DNA from: Streptomyces sp. SM10
GTDB taxonomy: Bacteria > Actinomycetota > Actinomycetes > Streptomycetales > Streptomycetaceae
Reading direction: 5' to 3'
Length of the DNA: 64,000 nucleotides
Assembly (NCBI RefSeq): GCF_002910915.1
Contig: NZ_NEUF01000092.1
Coordinates: forward strand, 62,001-126,000
The notes below the pieces were generated by a model. The model saw nothing but the letters and a program-made list of their open reading frames with translations, ran no database searches and was not told where the DNA came from. Shown here piece by piece: positions 1-9,262 of the stretch (positions are counted from its first letter, which is position 1; every line of letters begins with the position of its first letter). The position numbers and the translations under genes were made by a program.

Positions 1-230
1 TCGGCTCCACCGGGGCCGGGGAGTTTCAGGTCCAGAAGGACGAGTCCCGGCTTCCGGCCGGCCTCCAGCAGCCGTTCGACGAATCCCGTCCCCCGGTCGA
101 TGAACTCCAGCTCCAGACCCGGATGGGTGCGCCCGAGCGCCCGCGCGATGGCCTCGGCGTCCTCCTCCGAGTCCTCGACCACCCAGACGAGGTCGTGATC
201 GATCCTCCGCTCCCCGGCGGCCCCGCTCAT
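1..230 (-). CDS. Response regulator receiver protein (3' part missing)
   Basis: The ATG at 228-230 opens a frame that runs off the left edge. It begins MSGAAGERRIDHDLVWVVED and continues to LVLLDLKLPGPGG, the phosphoacceptor strand of a CheY-like receiver (the Asp of LLDLK). Its start overlaps the stop of the upstream phosphatase gene (ATGA), so the two are translationally coupled. A single-domain receiver paired with a SpoIIE-type phosphatase is a common actinobacterial arrangement for anti-sigma partner switching. The C-terminal part is outside the window, so the output domain is unknown. Confidence 0.75.
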   Translation of the reverse strand, partial: MSGAAGERRIDHDLVWVVEDSEEDAEAIARALGRTHPGLELEFIDRGTGFVERLLEAGRKPGLVLLDLKLPGPGGA

Positions 231-2005
231 CCGGTCAGCTCCTTCCGCGCGACGAGGACGGCGATGTCGTCGGCGCCCGTGGCCCGGAAATCCACGACAG
301 CCTCGGCCAGCCGCTCGGCGAACCCCTCGGCCCCGCCGGCACCCGTCCGCGCCACCGTGTCCCGCAGACGTGACTCGAAGAACGTCCCGTCGGCCGCTCT
401 CGCCTCGGTCACCCCGTCGGTGAACATCACCAGCGCGTCGCCCGGCATCAGGTGTACGGACCCGGATCCGTACTCGATGTCCTCCAGCACACCCAGCAGA
501 TCCCCGTGGGCCGTGAGCTCCTCCACGGTGCCCTCCTCACGCCGCACCAGAGGTGCCGGATGCCCGGCACTCCAGTAGCGCACACGAAACCCCTCCCCGG
601 CGGGTACCAGTACCGCTACGAGCGCCGTCACGAAGCGTGACGTGCCCTCTCTGACCAGGGCCTGATTCAGCCGCTCCAGCGCGTGCTCGGGCGTACTGCC
701 GTCCTCGAGAAGCGTGCGCAGGGTGTGGCGGGCCAGCCCCGTGAGTGCCGCTGCCTCCGCACCGCGACCGCAGACGTCACCGATGAGGAGGGCCACACCC
801 CCCTCCGCCTCCGGGATGGCGTCGTAGAAGTCACCGCCCACGTCGAGCGAGACGTCACCCACCTCGTACGCCGAGCTCAGCGTGAGCCCCGGAATCCGCG
901 GTAGCTCCCTCGGGAGCAGATGCCTCTGGAGGGAGACCACGTGGCGGCGCCGCTGCTCGTACAGCATGCTGCTGTCGATGGCCAGCGCGGCCCGGTCGGC
1001 CAGGCCCGCCAGGAACTGCGGCGCCCCCTCGGCGACGACCACCCGGTGGTAGAGGAACGTCAGGGTGCCCAGGGCACGGCCCCGGGCCTTGAGAGGGTTC
1101 ACGCTGACCGCGCGCACGGCCCGGCCTGCCCCGGCCCCGGACGAGGTGGGCCCGAAGGGCCCGCCTTCCAGCTCCTTCCCCTGCAGCACCAGCGCCTTCC
1201 CGTCGGCGAGTGACCGCTGCAGCACCTCCGCCAGCCAGGCGCCCTCGGCCGAGACCTTGCCGAGCCACTGCTGTTCGCCGGCGTCCATGTGAGCGAACGA
1301 CACGGGTGTCAGCCCCTCGGGAAGACACAGATGCAGGACGCACCCCTCGGCGATGGCGGGAACGGCCGTGCGGGCCACCCGCCGCACGGTGCTCTCCACG
1401 TCGAGGCTCGAATCCATCTGCAACGACGCCTCCGCGAGGAAGGCGTCGGTCACCTGACGCACGTCGTCGTCGTGCCGCGCCATGATGCGCCTGTGCGAGA
1501 CCATGGCGACCTCGGCGACCTGCCTCAACCTGGTCCGCAGCGTCGCATCGACGGTGTCCCTGTCCGCGGTACCGACCATGAAGGACGCCCAGCCGCCCTG
1601 CCCCAGCGGCACGGCGCACTCGGCCACACTGCGCGCACCCGCTTCCGCCAGCACCCGGACGGATGACGACGTGCCGTCGAGCTCCGACACGGCGTGCACC
1701 AGGACAGTCGGGCCGTCCTGCGGAGCCCCGGCGGCGCCGGCTTCGCCGAAATCCTGTTCCAGTTCCACGAGTGACGGCGTCGGCTCCGCCAGGGTGGCGC
1801 TCCGCAGATAGTGCAGCAGCCCGCCGCTCCAGCGGGTCCCCACGACGGCCAGCACCCCGGGCATCCGGAGCAGCGTGTCGTAGAGGGAATCGGCCAGCCC
1901 CGTCACGTCCTGCGCCGTTTCGGCAGCATGCCAGAGCTCGTGCAGACGGCCGGACCACCATCCGTCATCCGTCTGAGAGGAAGCTCTGCCCTCGTGCTGC
2001 TCCAC
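227..2005 (-). CDS. GAF-domain PP2C/SpoIIE-family serine phosphatase
   Basis: Cytoplasmic serine/threonine phosphatase of the SpoIIE/RsbU type, predicted to dephosphorylate an anti-anti-sigma factor. The middle holds a GAF-like sensor region. The C-terminal third carries the metal-binding PP2C signatures GGDFYD, GDVCGRG, TDGVTEAR and GADDIAVLV. The frame is open up to 2125, but the first ~40 codons are Arg/Pro-rich and unlike a domain start. I use the GTG at 2005 (VEQHEGRASS), with 2029 also possible. It overlaps by 4 nt the receiver gene downstream, suggesting one signalling unit. The family call is firm; the start is not. Confidence 0.85.
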   Translation of the reverse strand: MEQHEGRASSQTDDGWWSGRLHELWHAAETAQDVTGLADSLYDTLLRMPGVLAVVGTRWSGGLLHYLRSATLAEPTPSLVELEQDFGEAGAAGAPQDGPTVLVHAVSELDGTSSSVRVLAEAGARSVAECAVPLGQGGWASFMVGTADRDTVDATLRTRLRQVAEVAMVSHRRIMARHDDDVRQVTDAFLAEASLQMDSSLDVESTVRRVARTAVPAIAEGCVLHLCLPEGLTPVSFAHMDAGEQQWLGKVSAEGAWLAEVLQRSLADGKALVLQGKELEGGPFGPTSSGAGAGRAVRAVSVNPLKARGRALGTLTFLYHRVVVAEGAPQFLAGLADRAALAIDSSMLYEQRRRHVVSLQRHLLPRELPRIPGLTLSSAYEVGDVSLDVGGDFYDAIPEAEGGVALLIGDVCGRGAEAAALTGLARHTLRTLLEDGSTPEHALERLNQALVREGTSRFVTALVAVLVPAGEGFRVRYWSAGHPAPLVRREEGTVEELTAHGDLLGVLEDIEYGSGSVHLMPGDALVMFTDGVTEARAADGTFFESRLRDTVARTGAGGAEGFAERLAEAVVDFRATGADDIAVLVARKELTG

Positions 2006-2266
2006 CGCTGATCCGCCGTCCCGTATCACCGCTGCCGGCCCCGGCCCATCACGGGAAACGCTATGCCACTCCGTGGCCGAGCGCCTGCAGGCGCGGTCGC
2101 GGCGACGGCCCCGCGCAGGAGACACGAGTGATCGAGGGGGCCCGCCGCGCGCCGTGCCGGGGAACGCGGCAGAACAGGTGCGGCCCGGTGCCGCCTCCGA
2201 GGCCGAGAGCTGAGCGGGACCGACCGGGCGCCGGGGCGGCCGCAGCTGCTGTGCGGCCGGGCTGCG

Positions 2267-2500
2267 TCAGCTCTGCGCGGCGGCGGCGGCGTCGCCCGCC
2301 CGCCCGGTACCTTCGGCTGCGTCCTCGGATGCGCCCGTCTTCTCGCGCATCCTGCGCACCAGCTCCGCCTTCTTGTCGGCGGCGCTCTGGCGGTCGAAGT
2401 TGCGGTGCGGGCCGTTGTTCTGCCGCTCGGCGCGGGACTGCCTCTTGCGCTGGCCGCCGCCCATGCCCACGGGGTTGTTGATGTTCTTGCTGTCGGTCAT
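2267..2500 (-). CDS. DUF6243-type small basic protein
   Basis: A 77-residue hydrophilic protein beginning MTDSKNINNPVGMGGGQRKR, with a conserved-looking N-terminal half rich in Arg/Gln/Asn and an Ala-rich tail. It matches my memory of the streptomycete DUF6243 family, for which no function is established. No membrane segment, signal peptide or cysteine motif is visible. A purine-rich GGGAGAA lies just upstream of the ATG. It stands alone, upstream of the phosphatase gene on the same strand with a ~260-bp gap. Confidence 0.7.
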   Translation of the reverse strand: MTDSKNINNPVGMGGGQRKRQSRAERQNNGPHRNFDRQSAADKKAELVRRMREKTGASEDAAEGTGRAGDAAAAAQS

Positions 2501-3007
2501 GGGTTCTCCCGGAATGATGTGAAGTGATCTGCGGATTCAACGCTGAGGAGCGGGCGCGGCGACGCCGAGGGACCTCAGCAGGGGCCCCTCACGCTCTCAC
2601 TCGTCCATCGGGGCCTGGAAGAACATGACAACGACGTTACCCGGTTCCGTCGACCCTGCGTGCCGGGGCTTTCCACGGAGCGGGTGACGAGAGGGGACCT
2701 CGCGCTCCGAGGTCTGGAGTCACTGGTGCTTGCTGTGGACAGGCCCGACCCTCGCTGCCGACCAGGGGGCACCAGGGGCGGAGTCCCCGCCTCGGCGAGG
2801 GCGCGGACGTCCGGCCACCAGGCCCCGTGAGGGTACCGCGCCGTGCCCGGGCCGTGGGGGCCCGGATTCGGGCTCGTCGCCGTGGGTGCCAGGGTGAGGT
2901 TGCAGAGACCGGCGTCCACAGCCTCGACCAGCGTGACGCCCCCATGACCTGCTGAGATGTGCAGAGAGCCCCGCCGCGCGAGGTGGAGGCCGCAGAGTCT
3001 CGACGAC
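2501..3007. other. Intergenic, no convincing gene
   Basis: About 500 bp between the DUF6243 gene and the two-component regulator. Open frames exist on the minus strand (2575-3045, 2637-2945) but show no domain, no good ribosome site, and overlap the response-regulator 3' end. I see no hairpin strong enough to call. Confidence 0.4.
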
Positions 3008-3673
3008 TCAGGCCAGGCCCGCCCCGAGGGCGCGGCGCACGGCATCGGCGCGGTCCTTGATGTCCGCCTTGGCGAAGAGGTTGTTGATGTGCGTCTTCAC
3101 CGTGGCCTCGCTGATGAAGAGCTTCTCGGCGATGGCACGGTTCGGCAGGCCCTGGCCGATCAGGGTGAGGACCTCGCGCTCACGCGGGGTGAGGTCGCCG
3201 GGCAGCGGTTGTCCGGGGGCCGGGGGCCTGGTGCGGACCGTCTGCAGGAGGCGGTTCTGGACTTCGCGGTCGAGGACGGACTGTCCCGCGGCGGCGGCGC
3301 GGATGGCGCGGGTGATGTCCTGACGCCCCGCGTTCTTGGTGAGGTAGCCGCTGGCGCCGGCGCTCAGCGCGGCCAGGACGGAGTCGTCGTCGGCGAACGT
3401 GGTCAGGATGACCACGGCGACCTCGGGGTGCTCCTCGGTGAGCCGTCGGGTCGCCTCGGTGCCGTCCATCACCGGCATCCGCAGGTCCATCAGGACCACG
3501 TCGACCGGGCCTGCTGCGACTGCGGCGAGCACGTCGGTGCCGTCGGCGGCCGAGGCGACGACGTCGATGTCCTCGGCCATTCCGAGGACCGCGGCCAGCG
3601 GCTCCCGTACGGCAGCCTGGTCGTCGGCAACGACCACGCGCAGCCGCTGGGGATTCTGCGTCGGTTCACTCAT
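3008..3673 (-). CDS. NarL/LuxR-family response regulator
   Basis: A 221-residue DNA-binding response regulator. The N-terminal receiver has the acidic pocket VVADDQ and phosphoacceptor DVVLMDLRMPVMDG (Asp near residue 61). The C-terminal LuxR helix-turn-helix begins LTPREREVLTLIGQGLPNRA and ends in the recognition helix EATVKTHINN. It is the partner of the histidine kinase immediately upstream, whose TGA overlaps this ATG. The preceding membrane protein is probably the third member of the same operon. The stimulus is not deducible. Confidence 0.93.
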   Translation of the reverse strand: MSEPTQNPQRLRVVVADDQAAVREPLAAVLGMAEDIDVVASAADGTDVLAAVAAGPVDVVLMDLRMPVMDGTEATRRLTEEHPEVAVVILTTFADDDSVLAALSAGASGYLTKNAGRQDITRAIRAAAAGQSVLDREVQNRLLQTVRTRPPAPGQPLPGDLTPREREVLTLIGQGLPNRAIAEKLFISEATVKTHINNLFAKADIKDRADAVRRALGAGLA

Positions 3674-4917
3674 CCCGGTATCACTGCCTCCACTTGCCAG
3701 CCGCCTTCGTCCGGTCCTTCGGTGACCGGACCCGCGGTGATCGTGCCACCCAGCAGGGCGACCCGTTCCCGCATGCCGATCAGCCCCATTCCGCTGCCGG
3801 CGCCCACGCGCACCGCACGGGTCGCCGCGCTGTTGCGGATCCTCAGTGTCGTCGACGCGGCAGCGAACGTCAGCTCCACGTGGACCTCACCGCCGGACGC
3901 GTGCCGGGCGGCGTTGGTCAGCGACTCCTGCGCGATCCGCAGCAGGTTCTGCGTGACCTTGGACGGTACGTCGCGCGCGGTGCCGGTGATGGTGAGGGCG
4001 TCGCGGTGGCCGGACGAGTCGAGCATCGCGGTCAGGCTGCCCACCAGCGGCAGGGAGTCCTCACGGAGCGCGTGCACGGTCCACTGGGCCTGCTTCAGGC
4101 TCTCCTTGACCATGCTGTGCGCCTTCTGGTTCGCCGCGCGGACCTTCTCCAGATCACCGGTTTCGATCAGGGCGTCCGCCAGCTCCAGCTGCATGTTGAT
4201 GCCCGCGAGGGAGTGGGCCAGGACGTCGTGCACGTCGCGGGCGATCCGTCCCCGCTCGGTGAGGACGGCGGCCTGGGCCTCGGCGCGGGCAGCCCGCTCG
4301 GCGGACTCCGCGGCCTCGATCACCGCCTGGACGGCGCGCCGGCGGCTGCGGTTGATGATGCCGAGGACGACCGGGGCGCCGGTGGCCAGACCGACCGCCC
4401 AGGGCAGCAGGTGGTGGCCGGGCCCGACGCGGAAGTACAGGACCCCGCCGCACAGCAGGCTGCAGAACGCCGCGAGGGCCAGAGCCGGCTCGGGCCGCAG
4501 CCGGTACCCGGCGTGGCCGACGATGAAGAACGCGAAGAGGTAGCTGGATCCGCTGCGGCTGACGGCGATCAGGGCGGCCGCGGTGACGATGCCGAGGGTC
4601 AGCCAGACCAGGGCGACGCGGGGCGGGACCCTGTGCTCGGGCAGGTGACGGGCGAGGAGGGCGAGGGCGTTGACGACGATGAGCGCGGCGACCACGAGGC
4701 CCCGGCCGCTGAGGCCGATCGGCCGCACCGTGATGAACGCGGAGCCGATGACGCAGAGGGTCAGGACCCAGGCCACGCGAGGATCGTGACCAGTGAGGGT
4801 CAGGGGGCCGGACGCCCTGTACGGGGCCGGGCCCGTATCGGGCGCGCTCTGCTCCGGAGGGGTGCTCTGCTCTTCTTGGACGCTCGGTGCTTCGGGCACG
4901 ACGTGACCATAGTCCAC
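3670..4917 (-). CDS. Two-component sensor histidine kinase (NarX/DesK type)
   Basis: A 415-residue membrane kinase. After a ~45-residue polar head come about five or six hydrophobic segments, then the dimerisation/phosphotransfer helix ERGRIARDVHDVLAHSLAG (phospho-His near residue 229) and a HATPase_c domain with the asparagine motif in NAARHASGG and glycine-rich GSGMGLIGMRERV. The reading frame stays open to 5451, but that extension overlaps the upstream membrane protein. The GTG at 4917 (VDYGHVVPE), 3 bp after that gene's stop, is the likely start. It is coupled by ATGA to the response regulator. Confidence 0.88.
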   Translation of the reverse strand: MDYGHVVPEAPSVQEEQSTPPEQSAPDTGPAPYRASGPLTLTGHDPRVAWVLTLCVIGSAFITVRPIGLSGRGLVVAALIVVNALALLARHLPEHRVPPRVALVWLTLGIVTAAALIAVSRSGSSYLFAFFIVGHAGYRLRPEPALALAAFCSLLCGGVLYFRVGPGHHLLPWAVGLATGAPVVLGIINRSRRRAVQAVIEAAESAERAARAEAQAAVLTERGRIARDVHDVLAHSLAGINMQLELADALIETGDLEKVRAANQKAHSMVKESLKQAQWTVHALREDSLPLVGSLTAMLDSSGHRDALTITGTARDVPSKVTQNLLRIAQESLTNAARHASGGEVHVELTFAAASTTLRIRNSAATRAVRVGAGSGMGLIGMRERVALLGGTITAGPVTEGPDEGGWQVEAVIPG

Positions 4918-4919
4918 GG

Positions 4920-5465
4920 TCAGGCCGAGCGGTCCAGAGAGGGCGCCGAGTGCATCGCTGCGGTCGTCCGCGCCTGCCTGCCGTTCACCATCCGGCTCCG
5001 GACGAAGATCGCCGCGAGTCGCGTGACGACCTCGGTGAGTGCCATCAGGACGAAGGCGGCGACCCAGGCCTGGTCGCTGGTGATCTGGTGGGCGATGCTG
5101 AACCGCGCGACGTTGTCTGCGCCGCCGTGGGAGACCCAGAACTGGAATCCCATGCGGGCGCCCATACCGAGCACCCAGAGGATCGCGGAGACCGCGCCGG
5201 CCTTGATCAGCAGGTGTTCGCCCGCAACCCGGATGCGGGTGTATACGCCGCCCGCGATGCCGAGCGCCGCGCCGACACCCATGAGCGCGCCGATCAGCAC
5301 CAGGTCGTTGCCCGCAGTGGGCACGCTGTCGAGGTACGTGTGGGCCACGAAGGCGACGATCCCGAGCGGGACCAGGAAGGCTGTGAGGTCGAGACGGCCT
5401 TCCCGCAGTTGCCGGAAGACGATCAGGACGAGGGCGATGTCGGTGATCCATTCGGTCGTTGTCAT
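4920..5465 (-). CDS. Multi-pass membrane protein, CcdC/DUF1453-like
   Basis: A 181-residue protein beginning MTTTEWITDIALVLIVFRQL, with about five hydrophobic segments and an Arg-rich loop, ending in a polar tail. Proteins of this size and pattern (DUF1453/CcdC-like) commonly precede a DesK/NarX-type kinase in Streptomyces, as here, so it may sense the membrane or assist the kinase. I choose the ATG at 5465 rather than the longer frame from 5555 because the extension is low-complexity and overlaps nothing conserved. The function is unknown. Confidence 0.7.
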   Translation of the reverse strand: MTTTEWITDIALVLIVFRQLREGRLDLTAFLVPLGIVAFVAHTYLDSVPTAGNDLVLIGALMGVGAALGIAGGVYTRIRVAGEHLLIKAGAVSAILWVLGMGARMGFQFWVSHGGADNVARFSIAHQITSDQAWVAAFVLMALTEVVTRLAAIFVRSRMVNGRQARTTAAMHSAPSLDRSA

Positions 5466-5887
5466 GCCCTCAAGAGTGCTGGCGTAGGGCCGCGCGCACC
5501 TGGACCCATGGGTGGAACGACAGGTGGAGATCCTCGTCCCCGTTCGTCCACCCACCTGCCTGCGCCCCTCCGCCGTACTGCTTGGCGAGGGGGACCGCTT
5601 CCCGGACCCGAGTGTCCTGTCGGCACCTGTGATGACCGCTCCTTGCCGCTCTGACCATCACGTAGTGGCACGGCCGGTCACAGATTCAGGTCCATGCTGC
5701 AAGGAGGTCCTCGGGAGTGAGGGTGGGGACGTCGGCGGTGCAGCCGCTGCGGGCGACGGCGAGCAACGGACCGCTGCTGTCCGCTCCGAAGGGCACGGAC
5801 GGGGCACGACGGCCGAGGGGCGATCAGTCCCTTCACGCAGCGGCCCGTGCGCTGCCGCCCAGCTCGCCGAAGGCACTCTCCCAGACC
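5466..5887. other. Gene-poor gap with an element-flank remnant
   Basis: No supported gene. At 5769-5808 it carries the sequence that also flanks the tRNA-Gly attachment repeats at 42.8, 44.3 and 50.4 kb: CCGCTGCTGTCCGCTC followed by two GGGCACG heptamers 11 bp apart (5791-5797, 5802-5808). This suggests an old element end here. Confidence 0.4.
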
Positions 5888-6064
5888 TCACGGACATCTC
5901 GGCTGACCAGTGACGCAGCCCTGCCGACGCGGCCCTCGGGGGGTCACCGCGCACAGCACCTGCCGGGCGCAGAACGCCATGCCACCCGCGAGGACGTACA
6001 GGCCGCCACAGCATATGAGCGCTGCCAGTCGTTCCAGGCGCAGCTCGTGATCGTGGGGAGTCAC
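5888..6064 (-). CDS. Possible 58-aa single-span membrane peptide
   Basis: A short frame starting GTG at 6064, overlapping (GTGA) the stop codon of the decayed FAD-oxidase fragment upstream. It reads VTPHDHELRLERLAALICCG and continues with a hydrophobic stretch to about residue 38, then a basic Cys-containing tail. The translational-coupling geometry suggests it was once the second gene of an operon with the oxidase. No family is recognised. It may be non-functional now that its partner is broken. Confidence 0.35.
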   Translation of the reverse strand: MTPHDHELRLERLAALICCGGLYVLAGGMAFCARQVLCAVTPRGPRRQGCVTGQPRCP

Positions 6065-6375
6065 CGCTCACCCGGACGGATGTTGCGGTTGATGCGGAGG
6101 AGGTTGTCGGGGTCGTACCGCGCCTTGATCTGCCGGAGGCGGGCGTAGGTGCCCCGGTACGCGTCGGCGGTTCCGTCGTGTCGAGCATCGACTGCTGGGC
6201 CGCGTAGGGCTTCGGACCGATGAGGTTGAAGATCGGCTCCCTGAGAGCGCGCAGCGGGGCGAGATCGGCTTCGGCGTGGGCGCCGCTATGGCATACGAGC
6301 AGCCCGACGACGGGCTTGAGACGCCACTCGTCCGGGACGAATGGTGCCGACGCGCCCGCCTTCGAGCCCGGCGAC
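6062..6375 (-). pseudogene. 3' remnant of a BBE-domain FAD-linked oxidase
   Basis: Reading leftwards, one frame gives FVPDEWRLKPVVGLLVCHSG, then ADLAPLRALREPIFNLIGPK and PYAAQQSMLD. After a short deletion and frame change near 6180 another frame gives DAYRGTYARLRQIKARYDPD and NLLRINRNIRPGER-stop. This is the C-terminal third of a berberine-bridge (FAD_binding_4/BBE) oxidoreductase, including the typical YDPxNLxRxNxNI end. The FAD-binding N-terminus is gone, and the hydrolase gene now abuts the fragment. Confidence 0.75.
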
Positions 6376-6392
6376 TTCGAACAGACCCGTAC

Positions 6393-7328
6393 TCATGCCG
6401 CTTCCTTCTCTCCGGACGTCTCGGTCTGTCCCGATGTCCCGATCGCGGTGCGCAGCGCGTCCAGGAACGCTTCCGGCTGCTCCACAGCGGGGTCGTCCCG
6501 GCAGTCCTCGATCACGTGCAGCGGCCAGCCGTACCGGACGCTCGCCGCTTTCGCCGTTCGCAGCCGTACCTGGAGGTCGTGCCGACCGTGGATCAGGTCG
6601 GTGGGAACATCGATACGCGTGAGATCGCCGGACGGGATCGGCTTCATACCGACCTGCGTGATGAGGCGGCGCGTCGCCGCCTGCACGCTCGGTGTGCGGG
6701 CCCGGTCCAGGGCGTAGGCCAGCAAAGGCTCCCACTGCCCTCCCGCCTGCTCGCCCGCCCGGTCCGTGTCGAGGAAGCACCGGTTGAACAAACGGTCCCG
6801 GCTCTTCGGAGTCGGCCGGACGACAAAGCCCATCATGGGCACCGCGAAGCTCGGCGCCGGCCGGAACCAGCCCAGACCCATCGTGTCGACCAGGACCAGC
6901 CCGGCCAGCCGGTCGCTGTGGTGCACGGCGTATCGCGCGGCGATCGCGCCACCCAGCAGGTGTCCGACCAGTACGGGCGGCCTCGCCCCGCAGGTCTGGT
7001 CGATCAGCTCGTCGAGCCAGTTCAGGACCGTGTCGCCGTCGAGTCTGCCGTCGCCCACCAGCGAGTCGCCATGGCCGGGCAGGTCGGGAACGATCACGGT
7101 GTGGTCCCTCACCAGATCGGGGACCACGCCCGTCCAGACGGCGGCGAACTCACCGTGGCCGTGCAGCAGCACGACGGGCGGGCCTTCACCGCCTTCCAGC
7201 ACGGCAGTGGACACCGTCGCCGACTGAATCCGCCGCTCGGTCAGCGGGATCGCGGTCAGCAGCTGGTCGCGCGCCTGCTGTCCCGCGGATCGCTCCGGTC
7301 GTGCTGCGTTGTCCTGGGTGCTCATCAC
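6393..7328 (-). CDS. Alpha/beta-hydrolase-fold protein with non-canonical triad
   Basis: A 311-residue cytoplasmic protein with the alpha/beta-hydrolase layout: oxyanion segment VVLLHGHGEF, elbow VLVGHLLGGAIAARYAV, cap region, and LIHGRHDLQ in the usual place of the acid. The nucleophile elbow reads G-H-L-L-G-G, with Leu where Ser, Asp or Cys is normal, and the usual G-H-x-P is EDCRDDP, with no catalytic His. Either this is a non-hydrolytic subfamily member or a pseudo-enzyme. It lies downstream of, and is probably controlled by, the TPR-LuxR regulator. Confidence 0.8.
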   Translation of the reverse strand: MMSTQDNAARPERSAGQQARDQLLTAIPLTERRIQSATVSTAVLEGGEGPPVVLLHGHGEFAAVWTGVVPDLVRDHTVIVPDLPGHGDSLVGDGRLDGDTVLNWLDELIDQTCGARPPVLVGHLLGGAIAARYAVHHSDRLAGLVLVDTMGLGWFRPAPSFAVPMMGFVVRPTPKSRDRLFNRCFLDTDRAGEQAGGQWEPLLAYALDRARTPSVQAATRRLITQVGMKPIPSGDLTRIDVPTDLIHGRHDLQVRLRTAKAASVRYGWPLHVIEDCRDDPAVEQPEAFLDALRTAIGTSGQTETSGEKEAA

Positions 7329-7461
7329 GGCCTCCTTCCTCAGTGCCTATGAGGCAAGGGTCCGCGTCCGGCAGTGGCGTCCACATCCGTCGCGTCAACC
7401 AAATCGTCAGCGATGCCATGTGGGTATTTCTGTGCAGACAGCCGGGTCCTGCACGAGAGCC

Positions 7462-9108
7462 CTACACGAGGTCGTGCTCATAGGCGTACGCGGTGGCGGC
7501 GGCCCGCGAGGAGACGGCCAGCTTGGTGAACATGTTGCTCACGTGCCGGGCAACCGTCTTGTCGCTGATCACGAGACTCTCCGCGATCTCCCGGTTCGAC
7601 GCACCGGTCGCGATCAGGCGGAGCACTTCGATCTCGCGAGGTGTCAGGCCTCCAGGTCTTGGGGACACGGCCCGACCCGCTCGGTCCATGACGTCCCGCA
7701 CCTGCTGCAGCGCCGGCACCGCACCCAGCTGCTCGAAGACCTGGCGGGCGGCTTCCAGTTCCATCTCGGCCGTGTCGTGATCACCGACCTGGCGGTACGC
7801 CCGCGCCATCTGCAGCCGCACCCGCGCTGCCTCGTAGGAGGCATCGTTCTCGTACCAGGCGACCCACGCACGGCGCAGGGGGATGCACGCGGCCTCCGGG
7901 TCGCCGGCGGCCAGCAGCACGGATCCGTGCGCGTACGAGGCAACCGCCCGCAGGTACGGCGAGTCGAAGCCGGTGGCGATCTCGTCGAGTTCGTCCACCG
8001 CCGTCTGAGCGTCCTCGACGCCTCCGGCGGCAAGCTCGATCTCCACATAGCCGACCAGCACCCTGGTCCGTTCTTCCGCCCCCTCGGTCTCCACGAGGGT
8101 CCGGCGGATCGCGGCGGCTGCGTCGTCCGGTCGGCCCTGTGCCAGCCGGAGCAGGGCCAAGCCCGGCTGCGCCGAATGCCCTCGGTTGCCGGCCTCGCGG
8201 TAGCAGCTCTCCGACTGGGTGAACTCGCCGCGCAGCCGCAGCAGTTCGCCGAGCTGGTACAGCGCCATGCCCATCACCGCGTCACCGGGAACGGCGGACA
8301 GATGCTCGCACGCCTGCCGCGCCTCGTCCATGGCGCCGGTCCATTCGCCGTGTAGCTGCATGATCTCCGAGCGGTGCACCATGCACTGGCCCTGGTAGGG
8401 CTGGAGGTCCTGCTGAGTGGCGCACCAACGGCTCAGTGCCGCGGTCCACTCCTGCATGCGGCGAAGGTCGAAGATCCCGTGGCATGCGAGGATCACGGCG
8501 CAGTAGACGATCCCGGACGCGACCGGCGACACCTCTCCCGCAGTCACCGCCACCATCGCCTCGTCCAGCATCACCACACCCTGAGCCGCCCGGCCCTGTG
8601 TCACCAGCGACTGGCCCTGGCCCAGTCTCCCGAACGCCCGCAGGTCGGCGTCGTCGAACCGGTCGGCGATCTCGGTGATCTCCACGAACGAGCACCTCGC
8701 CGCCTCGGGATCGTCACCGTTCAAAGCCTGCAACGCCATGGGGATGCGCAGGTATCCCTGCTCAACACAGTCCAGCGCCGCGTCTTCCAGGATGTGCCGC
8801 GCCCGAGCCAGCCAGCCGCCGCCGCGGGCGTGCTCGCCGCGCAGGACGAGTGTGAGCCCGAGCCAGAAGGCACACCGCACGGCCGACGCCGCGTCCTCTC
8901 GGTCCAGGAAGGCGCGATGGGCCCGCTCCCAGGTCCCGGTTGCCTCGTCGACGGATCCGACCAGGTACGCCGCACGCGCCAACCGGTCGAGATCATCAGC
9001 CCCGAGCGGGGCATGCCGGTCGGCGGCCGACAACTGCTCGTATGCGTCCCGCCATGCCAGTCGCTCGTACGCCGCGTTGCCCTGTAGACGTGGATCAACG
9101 GTGCCCAT
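7462..9108 (-). CDS. LuxR-family regulator with TPR-like sensor region
   Basis: A 548-residue regulator. Residues ~1-470 are helical TPR-like repeats (for example AYLVGSVDEATGTWERAHRA). The C-terminus is a LuxR helix-turn-helix starting LTPREIEVLRLIATGASNRE with recognition helix ISDKTVARHVSN. It lacks the P-loop of large LAL/MalT regulators. The frame stays open to 9612, but MGTVDPRLQG at 9108 is the natural start, the extension running into attachment-site debris. The divergent neighbour region is the Kdp locus; the hydrolase gene lies 133 bp downstream on the same strand. Confidence 0.85.
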   Translation of the reverse strand: MGTVDPRLQGNAAYERLAWRDAYEQLSAADRHAPLGADDLDRLARAAYLVGSVDEATGTWERAHRAFLDREDAASAVRCAFWLGLTLVLRGEHARGGGWLARARHILEDAALDCVEQGYLRIPMALQALNGDDPEAARCSFVEITEIADRFDDADLRAFGRLGQGQSLVTQGRAAQGVVMLDEAMVAVTAGEVSPVASGIVYCAVILACHGIFDLRRMQEWTAALSRWCATQQDLQPYQGQCMVHRSEIMQLHGEWTGAMDEARQACEHLSAVPGDAVMGMALYQLGELLRLRGEFTQSESCYREAGNRGHSAQPGLALLRLAQGRPDDAAAAIRRTLVETEGAEERTRVLVGYVEIELAAGGVEDAQTAVDELDEIATGFDSPYLRAVASYAHGSVLLAAGDPEAACIPLRRAWVAWYENDASYEAARVRLQMARAYRQVGDHDTAEMELEAARQVFEQLGAVPALQQVRDVMDRAGRAVSPRPGGLTPREIEVLRLIATGASNREIAESLVISDKTVARHVSNMFTKLAVSSRAAATAYAYEHDLV

Positions 9109-9262
9109 GAGCACTCCCCGCCGACGACGAGTCCGTATAGGCAGCGTACGTGCTGTCCGCAGCCCACGTGGGGCGTCGATCTCGGAGAAGGTGCTGCTCG
9201 ACGCGCCCCCACCTGGGGCCGGCCGCACCAAGTGAGACGACGGAGCGGGAAGCGGCTCCGTC

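Noticed and set aside
2575-3045. 156-codon minus-strand frame between DUF6243 and the response regulator
   Set aside because: Overlaps the response-regulator 3' end, no domain, no ribosome site.
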